Position numbers and translations under genes: made by a program
DNA from: Bordetella parapertussis
GTDB lineage: Bacteria > Pseudomonadota > Gammaproteobacteria > Burkholderiales > SG8-41
NCBI GenBank assembly: GCA_945901405.1
Contig: CAMDLH010000003.1
Location: forward strand, 1 to 64,000
DNA length: 64,000 bases
Direction: 5' to 3'
Shown: positions 25,122 to 34,080 of the stretch, piece by piece
Layout of the letters: every line of letters starts with the position of its first letter
How positions within the stretch are numbered: position 1 is the first letter of the stretch
The notes under the pieces: generated by a model
Seen by the model: the letters and a program-made list of their open reading frames with translations, nothing else
Databases searched by the model: none
What the model was told of the DNA's origin: nothing

Positions 25122-26816
25122 TCATTCTTCCGGCGGCGCCGATGCCGACGCTTCATCGGGCTGCAAGCCGTAGTCCTTGACCGCGGACGCAACGCTCACG
25201 ATGCCGTTTTCGATATCGCGCGTGAGCGCAATTCTGTCGCGCTCGGCGGCGGGATACATGCCGCCCGAGCCGGGAATCACCAGGCGCATCACGTCGCCGT
25301 TATGCAACACGCGCGGCGTTTTGTCGGGGATGGGTTTATCGTTCATCGTCAGCGCCCCGGCGGCGCCGGGCAGCGCCCCTCGCAGCCCGTTTGGCGGCGT
25401 AGCGAGTTTGCCATGCACCGCGCGCACGGTCAGCGGCGTGGGCGACACCGACTCGAACGCAAACTCCTGGCCGCATCCGCCGCGATAACGACCCGCGCCG
25501 CCCGAGTCTGGCCGAATTCTCTTGTAGAGCACGCGCACCGGAATTGTCGATTCGAGTATTTCCACCGGCAGATTCGAAGAGTTGGCGGGAAAGCTCATGC
25601 AATGCAACCCGTCCTTGCTGCCGCGCGCGCCCATGCCGCCCATGATGAACATGACATCGGAAAACGGCTGGCCGGCTTCATCGCGGCCGGCGAAATCGAC
25701 GAGAAACTTGTTGCCCGACTCGGCCAGTATCTGATCCTTGACCACGCCTTTCAAGGCATCGATGATGGCATCGGGGATGTAATGACCGCTGCTCGGCTTC
25801 ATGCGCACCGGCGCGGGGAATCGCGGGTTCAGAAACGACCCTTGCGGCGCGCTCACTTGAATCGGCGAGAACGTGCCTTCGTTATTCGGCACGTGCGGGC
25901 CCGCCAGGCACTTGATGGTGTAGGTACTCCACACGGCGGTATACACCAGCGTGCAGTTAATGCCCTGATCGCTTTGCACCGAACTGCCGGCGAAACCAAC
26001 CTTCACGTTGCCGTCGCGCACCTCGACCTGCGTGTGAATGTGCATCGGCTGCGCAAATCCATCCACGCTCGCGCTGCCGTGGTAAATGCCGTCGGGGATG
26101 GTGTCGCGCACGCCCTGGCGCATGGCCTGGCGCGATTTATGCAGGATCGCATCCGCGAGCGTGTTGAGATCGTCCATGCGCTGCTCCGACAGAAACTCTG
26201 AGAGCTTCGCTTCCATCACGCGGCAGCCAACCACCAGCGCACGCACGTCGCCGAGCACTTGGTTCGGCACGCGCACGTTGGCGCCGAGCATGGCGAAAAA
26301 TACCGGGTTCTCCTTGCCGCGATCCATCGCCTTTACCGGCGGAATGATGAGACCCTCTTCGTACACCTCGCGCGGCGGCCCCGAAAGACAGCCGCCGATG
26401 TCGGCCATGTGCGCCATGCACTCCGCGAAGCCCACCAGCCGCCCTCTGTGGAACAACGGTGCAACGATAGCGATGTCGTTGAGATGGCCCATGATCCACC
26501 ACGGATTATTGGTGACGAGCGCATCGCCCGGCTTCAGGGAACTCGCCGGGAAATGCTTGAGCATCTCCTTGACCGCGATGGAGATGGTGCCGGTCTTGGA
26601 GGCGATGCTCACATCGGCGGCCACCAGCCGGCCTTGCGTATCGAGCAGCAGGGCGCCGAAATCACGCCCTTCCACCACCACCTTGGACATCGAAGTGCGA
26701 ATGACCGCGTACGCGGCCTCGTCTACCACGGTAATCAGCCGGTTCCAGAGGACTTCGAGGTCTATGGGGTCGAAATGTCTTTTACCGCGGCTCGCCGCGC
26801 TGCGTTTTTTATTCAT
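25122..26816 (-). CDS. Hydantoinase B/oxoprolinase family protein (HyuB-like), locus 3
   Basis: A 564-residue HyuB-family subunit. The characteristic block is TNNPWWIMGHLNDIAIV followed by AHMADIGGCLSGP. Compared with the other copies the usual NDPYxGGxH reads NNPWWIMGH, so substrate contacts may differ. ATG 26816 (MNKKRSAAS) is chosen because an AAGGGAAG lies just upstream; earlier in-frame Met codons fall in the divergent promoter region. It is transcribed away from an amidohydrolase gene at 26970, and its stop is one base from the hyuA start. Confidence 0.9.
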   Translation of the reverse strand: MNKKRSAASRGKRHFDPIDLEVLWNRLITVVDEAAYAVIRTSMSKVVVEGRDFGALLLDTQGRLVAADVSIASKTGTISIAVKEMLKHFPASSLKPGDALVTNNPWWIMGHLNDIAIVAPLFHRGRLVGFAECMAHMADIGGCLSGPPREVYEEGLIIPPVKAMDRGKENPVFFAMLGANVRVPNQVLGDVRALVVGCRVMEAKLSEFLSEQRMDDLNTLADAILHKSRQAMRQGVRDTIPDGIYHGSASVDGFAQPMHIHTQVEVRDGNVKVGFAGSSVQSDQGINCTLVYTAVWSTYTIKCLAGPHVPNNEGTFSPIQVSAPQGSFLNPRFPAPVRMKPSSGHYIPDAIIDALKGVVKDQILAESGNKFLVDFAGRDEAGQPFSDVMFIMGGMGARGSKDGLHCMSFPANSSNLPVEILESTIPVRVLYKRIRPDSGGAGRYRGGCGQEFAFESVSPTPLTVRAVHGKLATPPNGLRGALPGAAGALTMNDKPIPDKTPRVLHNGDVMRLVIPGSGGMYPAAERDRIALTRDIENGIVSVASAVKDYGLQPDEASASAPPEE

Positions 26817-26923
26817 TGCCTGCTTCCCTTGCGTGCCCGCACGCATCCACGCGAAGACCATATCATACGAAAAGAGCATCGTCACAGGGCGGAAGGCGCG
26901 CACAGCGAACGTTTGCGCTGCGC

Positions 26924-26929
26924 TATAAT
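26924..26929 (+). promoter_or_regulatory. Putative -10 box for the amidohydrolase gene
   Basis: A perfect TATAAT lies 40 bases before the ATG at 26970, in the 153-base gap between divergent genes. No convincing -35 was found at 16-18 bases upstream, so activator-dependent transcription is possible. Confidence 0.4.
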
Positions 26930-26969
26930 GATGCGCTGATTGTTAAAACCGTTTCGCAGGAGCATACCC

Positions 26970-28091
26970 ATGGACATGCCGGAGAAAGCCGCGGTTCCGC
27001 CATCACCTCAAGCCAACAAGCTGAAGGTCATCGATTGCGATGTGCATCCGTACGTGAAGGATGGCATCAAGAGCGTGTTTCCCTACATGCCCGAGGCGTG
27101 GAAGAGCCGCTTCATCCGCAAGCGCGCCACCGTCGGCGCCGAGGCGCGCTCGCTCAAATATCTGCATCCGAACGGCGCGGTGAATCGTGAAGATGCGCGG
27201 CCGCCGTGTGGTGGCGTATCTGGCTCCGATCCGCATTACCTGGTGCAGGATTTGCTCGTCAAGAACAAGATCGAGCACGCGGTGTTGAACTGCTTGCAAA
27301 CCGGCGCGCTGTGCAGCACGCTGGCGGGCACCGATGAATCGATCGTGCTGTGCGCGGCGTTCAACGACTACCTGATCGACCAGTGGCTGAAGGTGGACAA
27401 CCGATTGAAATTCGCGATGTCGGTGCCCTCGCAAGACCCGCAGGCATCCGCCGCCGAGATACGCCGCATCGGCAAACATCCGCAGATCGTCGCGGTGTCG
27501 TTGCCGCTGCTCAACATCCTGATGGGCAATCGTTACTGGTGGCCGATTTACGAAGCGGCGCAAGAGATGCAGTTGCCGATACTGGTGCACGTCACCGGGC
27601 CGGACAGTATTTTTTATGGTCCGCCGATTGCCGCCGGCGGCATACCCGACTCATACGTCGAGCGTTATGTGACGCTCAATCAGGCGGGCGAATCGAGCGT
27701 GAATAGCCTGGTGTTCAGCGGCGTGTTCGAGAAATTTCCGAATCTCAAGGTGATTTTCGTCGAGTATGGGTTTTTGTGGCTGTTGCCGCTGCTCTGGCGC
27801 ATGGATCGCACCTGGCGCCAGTTGCGTCACGAAGTGCCGTGGGTGAAAAAGTCCCCGGTCGAATACGTGCACAAGCACATACGCTTCAGCACGCAGCCGA
27901 TTGACGAGCCGCAAAACCCGAAAGACCTCGACAAGTTGATCGAGATCATGGGCTACGATCAATTGTGTTTCTCCACGGATTATCCGCATTGGGATAACGA
28001 CATGCCCGGCCAGTCGCTGCGTGGCTTGCCGTCGGCCGAGCGCGAGAAGATTTTTTGGGACAATGCGCTTACTACATTTCGCATGCGGTAG
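26970..28091 (+). CDS. Amidohydrolase family protein (ACMSD-like, amidohydrolase 2)
   Basis: A 373-residue TIM-barrel protein of the amidohydrolase-2 group, which includes decarboxylases and hydrolases of aromatic or cyclic acids. The N-terminal IDCDVHP is in the position of the HxH-type metal motif (here D-x-H), a central VHVTGPD provides another His, and the C-terminal STDYPHWDND carries the conserved metal Asp. ATG 26970 is chosen for its AGGAG seven bases upstream. A Rieske ferredoxin gene follows 11 bases later, and a HyuB gene is divergent. The exact reaction cannot be assigned. Confidence 0.87.
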   Translation: MDMPEKAAVPPSPQANKLKVIDCDVHPYVKDGIKSVFPYMPEAWKSRFIRKRATVGAEARSLKYLHPNGAVNREDARPPCGGVSGSDPHYLVQDLLVKNKIEHAVLNCLQTGALCSTLAGTDESIVLCAAFNDYLIDQWLKVDNRLKFAMSVPSQDPQASAAEIRRIGKHPQIVAVSLPLLNILMGNRYWWPIYEAAQEMQLPILVHVTGPDSIFYGPPIAAGGIPDSYVERYVTLNQAGESSVNSLVFSGVFEKFPNLKVIFVEYGFLWLLPLLWRMDRTWRQLRHEVPWVKKSPVEYVHKHIRFSTQPIDEPQNPKDLDKLIEIMGYDQLCFSTDYPHWDNDMPGQSLRGLPSAEREKIFWDNALTTFRMR

Positions 28092-28102
28092 AGGAATAGA
28101 AA

Positions 28103-28468
28103 ATGGCGGAAAAGAAACAAATCACCGTAGGCCTCATCGCTGACTTTCCCGTCGGCGCGTTCAAGATCATCGACATCGAGGGCCGCGAGATCGGCATCAC
28201 GCAATTAAAAAACGGCGAGTTCCGGGCGGTGCGCAATGTGTGTCCGCACAAGGGCGCGCCGGTGTGCAAGGGCACGATCGGTGGCACCGCGTTGCCGAGC
28301 AAGGTCGGCGAGTTGATTTACGGGCGTGATGGCGAAGTTCTCGCCTGCCCGTGGCATGGCTTCGAGTTCGATCTGAACACTGGCGTGGAAATGTTTCAGG
28401 CTAATCCGGCAAAGTTGCTGATGTTTCCGGCGCGTGTTGAAAACGGCAACGTTGTCGTCACGCTGTAA
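28103..28468 (+). CDS. Rieske [2Fe-2S] ferredoxin
   Basis: A 121-residue soluble protein with a complete Rieske motif: CPHKGAP (Cys47, His49) and CPWHGFEF (Cys82, His85), spaced as needed for a [2Fe-2S] cluster. Such small ferredoxins pass electrons to ring-hydroxylating or other oxygenases. No oxygenase large subunit or reductase is present nearby, so its partner must be encoded elsewhere. The gene follows the amidohydrolase by 11 bases, and a Bug receptor gene follows by 27 bases, so the three may form one operon. Confidence 0.92.
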   Translation: MAEKKQITVGLIADFPVGAFKIIDIEGREIGITQLKNGEFRAVRNVCPHKGAPVCKGTIGGTALPSKVGELIYGRDGEVLACPWHGFEFDLNTGVEMFQANPAKLLMFPARVENGNVVVTL

Positions 28469-28495
28469 AGCACTCCGCGTATTGGAGCAGCGAGC

Positions 28496-29455
28496 ATGAA
28501 CAAACTTTTGTCGTGTGTTTGCCTTGTTGCACTGGCGGCGCCGGCCGCGGCGCAGGATTATCCCAATCGCCCGGTGCGTCTCATCGTGCCGTTCGCCGCG
28601 GGCGGCGGCTCTGATTTTGTCGGCAGGCTCATCGGTCAGCGGCTTGGTGAACAGATGGGACAAACGGTGGTGGTGGATAACCGTCCCGGCGCGGCGTCGC
28701 TGGTCGGCACGCAAATCGTCGCGCGCGCCATGCCCGACGGTTACACGCTGATCCTTGCCGACTCCGGTTTCACCATCAATATGGCGTTTTTCAAGGATCC
28801 GAAATACGACGCGCTGAAGGATTTTGATCCGGTGTCGGTGATCGCCGAGACGCCCTACATCCTCGTCGTCAATCCTTCGTTGCCGTACGTGGGCAGCCTC
28901 AAGGATTTTGTCGCGGCGGCGAAGGCGCAACCCGCCAAGCTCGCCATAGGTTCGGCGGGCAGCGGCAGCGGCACGCACATGACGGGTGAGCTATTCCGGC
29001 TGCGCGCGGGCATCAACATGACGCATGTGCCATACAAAAGCGTAGGCCCGGCGATAGCCGATGTTGTTGGCGGGCAGATTCAGTCAACCATTGCCACCGC
29101 GCCGGTGACGTTGCCGCTGGTGAAAGCAGGGCGCCTGAAGATGCTGGCTGCGGCGTCGGCCACGCGCAGCAAGTTGCTGCCCGATGTGCCCACGCTCGCC
29201 GAAGGCGGCGTAACCGACGTGATCGTCAGCAACTGGTACAGCATCATGTCCGTGGGCGGCACGCCGAAAAATGTCATCAAGCGCCTGAACGACGAGATAC
29301 ATCGCGCCATCGCCGCGCCGGACTTTCGCGAGCGTCTCGCGGCAAGCGCGCTCGACCCCGCGCCCAATACGCCGGAACAATTTCGCAAGATGGTCGAGGG
29401 CGAACTGGTGCGCTGGAAGGGCGTAGTCAAATCCGCCGGCATCCGGCAGGAGTAG
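28496..29455 (+). CDS. TTT Bug-family substrate-binding protein
   Basis: A 319-residue periplasmic receptor with signal peptide MNKLLSCVCLVALAAPAAAQ and mature start DYPNRPVRLIVPFAAGGGSD. The Bug loop VVVDNRPGAASLVG follows and the C-terminus is typical. ATG 28496 has a GGAG about eight bases upstream (ttggagcagcgagc before ATG). It is downstream of the amidohydrolase and Rieske genes, whose substrate it may deliver. No permease gene is adjacent, so it would have to use TctAB encoded elsewhere. The amidohydrolase gene at 29497 is convergent. Confidence 0.92.
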   Translation: MNKLLSCVCLVALAAPAAAQDYPNRPVRLIVPFAAGGGSDFVGRLIGQRLGEQMGQTVVVDNRPGAASLVGTQIVARAMPDGYTLILADSGFTINMAFFKDPKYDALKDFDPVSVIAETPYILVVNPSLPYVGSLKDFVAAAKAQPAKLAIGSAGSGSGTHMTGELFRLRAGINMTHVPYKSVGPAIADVVGGQIQSTIATAPVTLPLVKAGRLKMLAAASATRSKLLPDVPTLAEGGVTDVIVSNWYSIMSVGGTPKNVIKRLNDEIHRAIAAPDFRERLAASALDPAPNTPEQFRKMVEGELVRWKGVVKSAGIRQE

Positions 29456-29496
29456 TTACTTCTTTTTCGCGTAGTGGATGTCTGTCCCGCGCTCTA

Positions 29497-30750
29497 CTAC
29501 TGAAACTTCCTGCCGCCGAGGTAGATTGCCTCGATGGTGCGCATGTTGGCAATGTTGTCCAAGGGGTTTTTCTCCAGCACCAACAGGTCGGCGGCCTTGT
29601 CTTTCGCCAACGTCCCAAAGTCCTTGTCAATCGCCAGCGCTTCCGAGGACCCTTTGGAAAATGCCTGGATAACCTGCATCGGCGTGAGGCCCGACTGCAC
29701 CATCAACTCCATTTCCCGATGCTCGTAATAGCCCTGAATGAAGAAGCGATTGGGGGCGCCACCGCTGTCGGTGCCGAAGGCGATGCGCACTCCGCCATCC
29801 GACATTTTCTTCAGATTGATCATGTTCATCTTGAGTCCCGCGCTAATGAGCGGGGCTTGAGGGTTCTTCAACTGCTCCTGCCGCACCTGATTACGCAGCA
29901 CCTCCATACGTTCCGGAGGCACGCTCTTGCGGAAGTAACTCTCCTCGATCCACGCCGGAGCATGGGCGTACGCGACCAATCCTTCGTCGCGGGCCAGCGT
30001 CGAGATGAGCGAGACATTGTTTTTCCTGGCAAGCGCAATGAAATCGGCATCCACTTCCCTGTCACGCACGTTGTGGGCAAGTATGTTTAATCCGGCCTCG
30101 ATCATCATGCGGGCGTCGGACAATTCGTAGACGTGCGCCGTGGTGATTTTCTTGTGTTTGCGGGCCTGGTCCACCACGGCTGTGCTGATCTCCGGGCTGA
30201 TCTTCGCGCGCAGCCCGTACAGGCTATCTATCCACACCTTGATAAAGTCAGCCCCCTGGCTCACGACCTCGTCGACCTTGGCGCGCGCCTGCTCGGGCGT
30301 CGCGACCGCCGGGTTGGGATCGAAGCGGTAGCGCGTCGTGAAAACCCGCGAGCCGCGCAGATTACCGCGCTGTTGATCCAGCCGGGTTTTTACCAGCACG
30401 TCGTTTGCATCCGTGCCCTGGCTGACGGTGGTGGTCACACCGTAGAGCGCATACTGACGTAGTTCCGGCTCGGCATTCGCGCCGACGTGGCCGTGGGCGT
30501 TGATGATGCCTGGAACGACAAACTTGCCGGCGAGGCCGACTACGTTGGCGCCCGCCGGGATTGTTACTTGGGACGCTGGTCCCATATCGCGGATGCGCCC
30601 GTTTTCCATGACAATCGTGATGTCTTTTTGCGGCGGCGCGCCAGTACCGTCGATGACTGTTGCGCTCGTCAACACCGTGATCTGCGCAATCGCGCTCGAC
30701 GCCGTAAAAATCGCAACCGCCAGGAGAAGAAGGGGGCTTACGTTGTTCAT
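29497..30750 (-). CDS. Exported metal-dependent amidohydrolase
   Basis: A 417-residue protein of the imidazolonepropionase/dihydroorotase-like amidohydrolase group. It has a signal peptide (MNNVSPLLLLAVAIFTASS then AIAQ) and so probably works in the periplasm. The metal motif NAHGHVG comes after VVPGIIN, and later His and Asp ligands are plausible in AHVYEL, AHNVRD and FGTDSGG. ATG 30750 is chosen because a GAGGAG lies about seven bases upstream and the signal peptide begins there. It is convergent with a Bug gene and upstream of another on the same strand. The substrate is unknown. Confidence 0.87.
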   Translation of the reverse strand: MNNVSPLLLLAVAIFTASSAIAQITVLTSATVIDGTGAPPQKDITIVMENGRIRDMGPASQVTIPAGANVVGLAGKFVVPGIINAHGHVGANAEPELRQYALYGVTTTVSQGTDANDVLVKTRLDQQRGNLRGSRVFTTRYRFDPNPAVATPEQARAKVDEVVSQGADFIKVWIDSLYGLRAKISPEISTAVVDQARKHKKITTAHVYELSDARMMIEAGLNILAHNVRDREVDADFIALARKNNVSLISTLARDEGLVAYAHAPAWIEESYFRKSVPPERMEVLRNQVRQEQLKNPQAPLISAGLKMNMINLKKMSDGGVRIAFGTDSGGAPNRFFIQGYYEHREMELMVQSGLTPMQVIQAFSKGSSEALAIDKDFGTLAKDKAADLLVLEKNPLDNIANMRTIEAIYLGGRKFQ

Positions 30751-30868
30751 TTCAGGCTCCTCGCCAAAGACTGCACAGTATGTGCCGTTACAGTGCCAAG
30801 CATGGTTGTGGTTCGCGTAAAAGTTTACACCGATTTTCGGACAAGGCGATACCGCGAATGACGAGTAG

Positions 30869-31837
30869 CTAATCCACCTTGATTGCGCCGTCACGTACCA
30901 CGCGGCCCCAGCGCGCGATGTCTGTTTTTACCTGTGCGGTAAATTCTTCCGGCGTATTGGCGACGGGATTCATGGCGATGGCGGTGAGCCGGTCGCGAAA
31001 ATCCTGCGTCGCCAGCGCCTTGATGATGTCGCCGTGCAGGCGCGCGAGTATGGTCTTGGGCATGCCCGCGGGCGCGAATACGCCCTGAAACGTGTCGGCC
31101 TCAAGACCTTTGTAACCGAGTTCGCCTGTAGCGGGCACGTCTGGTAACAATGCCATGCGTTTTTCGGCGGTGACGGCAAGGCCGCGCAGCGTGCCGGCTT
31201 TCACCTGCGGCGCGAAACTCGGCACCGAAGCAAAACCCACGGGCACTTGCGCGCCGAGCAGCGATTGTATTTGCGGCCCCGCGCCGTTGTAGGGGATGTG
31301 CCGCAGATCGATCTTGAACGCCAGACGGAACATTTCACCCGACAGATGCGGCGTGGTGCCCGCGCCGGGTGACGAGTAATTGTGCTTGCCCGGCTGCGCG
31401 CGCACGAGGTCAACCAGTTCTTTCACGCTCTTCGCCGGATGCGATGGATGCACCGCCAAAATATTGGGCGAGCTGCCCACGCACGTGACCATCTGAAAAT
31501 CCTTCAACGCATCGTACGGCGGGTTGGCGTAGAGCGAGGGATTTACCGTGAACGCCGAGCTTGCGACGAGCAGCGTGTGACCGTCGGCGGGCGATTTGGC
31601 GGCGATGCCGATGCCGATGTTGCCGCCCGCGCCAGGGCGGTTATCCACCACCACGGTCTGGCCGAGACTTTCGCCCAGTTTTTGCGCCAGCAGCCGCGCG
31701 ATCACGTCCGATGCGCCGCCTGGCGCGAATGGCACGATGATGCGCAACGGGCGTGATGGAAATTGCTGCGCGGCTGACGGCATCGCCAAGCCGCCGGCAA
31801 AAGCGGCGCAGACGGACAAATAAATTCGGATTTGCAT
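30869..31837 (-). CDS. TTT Bug-family substrate-binding protein
   Basis: A 322-residue periplasmic receptor with leader MQIRIYLSVCAAFAGGLAMP cleaved after SAAQ, mature start QFPSRPLRIIVPFAPGGASD, and the VVVDNRPGAGGNIG loop. ATG 31837 is chosen because an AAGGAG stands about eight bases upstream; the frame continues open into the divergent Bug gene, where it is a shadow. It lies back to back with the Bug gene at 31928, with a 90-base shared promoter region, so the two may be regulated together. Ligand unknown. Confidence 0.9.
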   Translation of the reverse strand: MQIRIYLSVCAAFAGGLAMPSAAQQFPSRPLRIIVPFAPGGASDVIARLLAQKLGESLGQTVVVDNRPGAGGNIGIGIAAKSPADGHTLLVASSAFTVNPSLYANPPYDALKDFQMVTCVGSSPNILAVHPSHPAKSVKELVDLVRAQPGKHNYSSPGAGTTPHLSGEMFRLAFKIDLRHIPYNGAGPQIQSLLGAQVPVGFASVPSFAPQVKAGTLRGLAVTAEKRMALLPDVPATGELGYKGLEADTFQGVFAPAGMPKTILARLHGDIIKALATQDFRDRLTAIAMNPVANTPEEFTAQVKTDIARWGRVVRDGAIKVD

Positions 31838-31927
31838 GCAACAGCTCCTTGAGTATTTCGGATTGGATCGAAGGCGGTATGATATACAAATCGCGTTCGT
31901 TTTTGACCCCCATTTCTGGAGAGAATC

Positions 31928-32905
31928 ATGGAGCACCGGGTTATCACTTTGTCCGCATGCGCATTGAGCCTTTTGATACTGCAAGCCACGAATGCACCGG
32001 CGCAGCAATGGCCGGCCAAACCCATACGCGTCATCGTGCCGTTTCCGCCGGGGCAGGCGGCCGACATCATCGCGCGCGCCATCGGCGAGCGGCTGTCGCC
32101 GGCGCTGGGCCAGCAGGTTATCGTCGATAACCGTCCCGGCGCGGGCGGCTCGCTGGGCACCGAGCTTGCCGCGAAAGCCGCACCCGACGGTTACAACTAC
32201 CTGGCGGGCGGCAGCGCTGCGCTGTCGATCAATCCGCATTTGTATCCGAAAATCGGTTACGACACGCTGCGCGATTTCGCGCCTGTGACGCAACTGGTGG
32301 CGATAGCGATGGTGTTCGCGGTGACGCCTTCGCTGCCCGCAAAAAACCTGCAGGAGCTGATACGTCTGGCGAAACAAAAGCCCGGTGAATTCAACTACGG
32401 CTCGTCGGGCGCGGGCAGCACTTCGCACCTGATGACAGCGGTGCTCGCCTCACAGGCCGGCATCACGCTCACGCATATTCCGTACAAGGGTTCGGTGCCC
32501 GCGCTAACCGATCTGATGGCGGGGCAGGTAATGCTCGTCGCCGACACCGTGCCCGCCGCCGGGCCGCATGTGAATTCCGGCAAGTTGCGTGCGATCGCGG
32601 TCTCGACCATCAAGCGCATTCCGCAGATGCCGAATCTGCCCACCGCCGATGAGCAAGGTGTTAAAGGTTATGACTTGATGACCTGGACCAGCTTCGTGGC
32701 GCCATCGGCAACACCCGCGCCGATACTTGACCGGCTCAACGCCGAAGTCGTAAAAATCATCGCCACGCCCGAAGTGCAAAAACGTTTGATCGACATGGGC
32801 TTCGTGCCGGTGGGCAACACGCGCGAGCAGTTCGGCGCGTTCATCAAGCGTGAACACGTGGCGTGGCAGAAAGCGGTGCAGGTGTCGGGGGCGAAGGTGG
32901 AGTGA
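31928..32905 (+). CDS. TTT Bug-family substrate-binding protein
   Basis: A 325-residue periplasmic receptor with signal peptide ending at APAQQ, mature start QWPAKPIRVIVPFPPGQAAD and the VIVDNRPGAGGSLG loop. A GGAGAG lies before ATG 31928. It is divergent from the Bug gene at 30869. The N-lobe has PPGQAAD in place of the common GG(A/G)xD, a small difference in the ligand pocket region. After its stop comes a 240-base gap with heptad repeats and an inverted copy of the AT-rich motif. Confidence 0.92.
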   Translation: MEHRVITLSACALSLLILQATNAPAQQWPAKPIRVIVPFPPGQAADIIARAIGERLSPALGQQVIVDNRPGAGGSLGTELAAKAAPDGYNYLAGGSAALSINPHLYPKIGYDTLRDFAPVTQLVAIAMVFAVTPSLPAKNLQELIRLAKQKPGEFNYGSSGAGSTSHLMTAVLASQAGITLTHIPYKGSVPALTDLMAGQVMLVADTVPAAGPHVNSGKLRAIAVSTIKRIPQMPNLPTADEQGVKGYDLMTWTSFVAPSATPAPILDRLNAEVVKIIATPEVQKRLIDMGFVPVGNTREQFGAFIKREHVAWQKAVQVSGAKVE

Positions 32906-32916
32906 TTTAACAGCAG

Positions 32917-32944
32917 TGTTGAGTTTTTTGTGTTGGGTGTTGAA
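32917..32944 (+). repeat. Heptanucleotide repeat array, locus 1
   Basis: Four consecutive 7-base units start 12 bases after the Bug stop: TGTTGAG, TTTTTTG, TGTTGGG, TGTTGAA. TGTTGAG is the reverse complement of the CTCAACA unit found at 50312-50332. The 240-base gap (32906-33145) otherwise holds only the AT-rich motif and the ChaN ribosome site. Confidence 0.55.
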
Positions 32945-32953
32945 TCGTAGCGA

Positions 32954-32985
32954 TCATTAAAAAACATAATAAAAACAAATACTTA
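32954..32985 (-). repeat. AT-rich dispersed motif, copy g
   Basis: Read on the minus strand this copy is TAAGTATTTGTTTTTATTA followed by TGTTTTTTAATG. It lies between two plus-strand genes, in inverse orientation to both. Confidence 0.65.
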
Positions 32986-33145
32986 AGATACTTCACATAT
33001 AGTTGCCAGCCTCCGCGCTAGGCGCTGTTGCTAGTCATATTTGAAAAATGTCTAGCAACTCCCGGCAACGGGACGGTGCGTATCGCGCACGCGGTCAACT
33101 GAGAACGCGGCACGTTTGGTTGATGCATCCGCATCGAGGTATAGA

Positions 33146-34033
33146 GTGCATTTTGCTTGCACCGGTATTGTTCGGCGAATCGCAATACCTTGCGTTGCCA
33201 TCGGCATCGCGGGCTGTGCCACTACGCCCGCGCACCACACTTGGGAAGCTCGACTACGTGGCGAAGCCATCGTTCTGCTCGGTGAACTGCACGACAACCC
33301 CATTCATCATCAGCAACGTATCGAGGTGCTGCGCCGCGCGTTTGCCGCGGGCTGGCGGCCCGCGATTGCGATGGAGCAATTTGACCGCGAGCGGCAGGCG
33401 GATATCGAACGTGCGCGCCGCGAGCAGCCGCGTGATGCACGGCATGTCATCAACCTTGCCGCACCGGCAAAAGGCGCGCGCGGCGGCAATTGGAACTGGG
33501 ATTATTACAAACCGTTTGTCGAGCTGGCGCTGGAATACGATGTGCCGCTGATCGCCGCGAACTTGTCGAATGCCGACACAGCCAGGGTGGTGCGCGAGGG
33601 TTACGCGGCTGTATTTGATGCGGGTACGATACAGTCGCTGAAACTTGCAGATGCCATTCCTGCCGCGCTGCAAACCTTGCAGGAGCGCGAAATCGACGTC
33701 GGCCATTGCAACGCCTTGCCCGCCAAAACGTTGCCGGCGATGGCGCGCGGACAGTTCGCGCGCGATGCGGTGATGGCGTCGATAGTGAGCGGGCACGCGG
33801 CGCGCGGCGTGGTGTTGATCGCGGGCAATGGCCATGTGCGCCGCGACATAGGCGTGCCGTACTGGTTGCAACGGTTAAGTCCCGCGCTCGGCTCGCGCAC
33901 GTGGGCGGTGGGCTACGTTGAAGACGGTGGCGCCGCGGCGCGGGAGCAGGCATTCGACATAGTGGTGCGTACCGTCGCCGCCGCGCGCACCGATCCATGC
34001 ATTGAATTCAGGCAGCGCATTCAACGTCACTGA
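33146..34033 (+). CDS. ChaN family lipoprotein (haem/iron-regulated protein-like)
   Basis: A 295-residue protein with a short signal peptide and a lipobox (IAGC, about residues 21-24), so it is probably an outer-membrane-anchored lipoprotein. The body has LLGELHDN near the N-terminus, a conserved GxxHDN motif of the ChaN family, and IAGNGHVRRDIG near the end. ChaN of Campylobacter binds haem and is linked to iron uptake. GTG 33146 is chosen because a GAGG sits six bases upstream and the lipoprotein leader starts there; a TTG at 33116 would lengthen the leader. It stands alone between two Bug genes. Confidence 0.8.
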   Translation: MHFACTGIVRRIAIPCVAIGIAGCATTPAHHTWEARLRGEAIVLLGELHDNPIHHQQRIEVLRRAFAAGWRPAIAMEQFDRERQADIERARREQPRDARHVINLAAPAKGARGGNWNWDYYKPFVELALEYDVPLIAANLSNADTARVVREGYAAVFDAGTIQSLKLADAIPAALQTLQEREIDVGHCNALPAKTLPAMARGQFARDAVMASIVSGHAARGVVLIAGNGHVRRDIGVPYWLQRLSPALGSRTWAVGYVEDGGAAAREQAFDIVVRTVAAARTDPCIEFRQRIQRH

Positions 34034-34080
34034 TGGCGTCCATGTCGTAAAATGCACGACCTTTTCTTGCCGGGTATTTC

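Noticed and set aside
33048-33551. Alternative open frame overlapping the ChaN-like gene
   Set aside because: No signal peptide or family match, while the overlapping frame has a lipobox and ChaN motifs.
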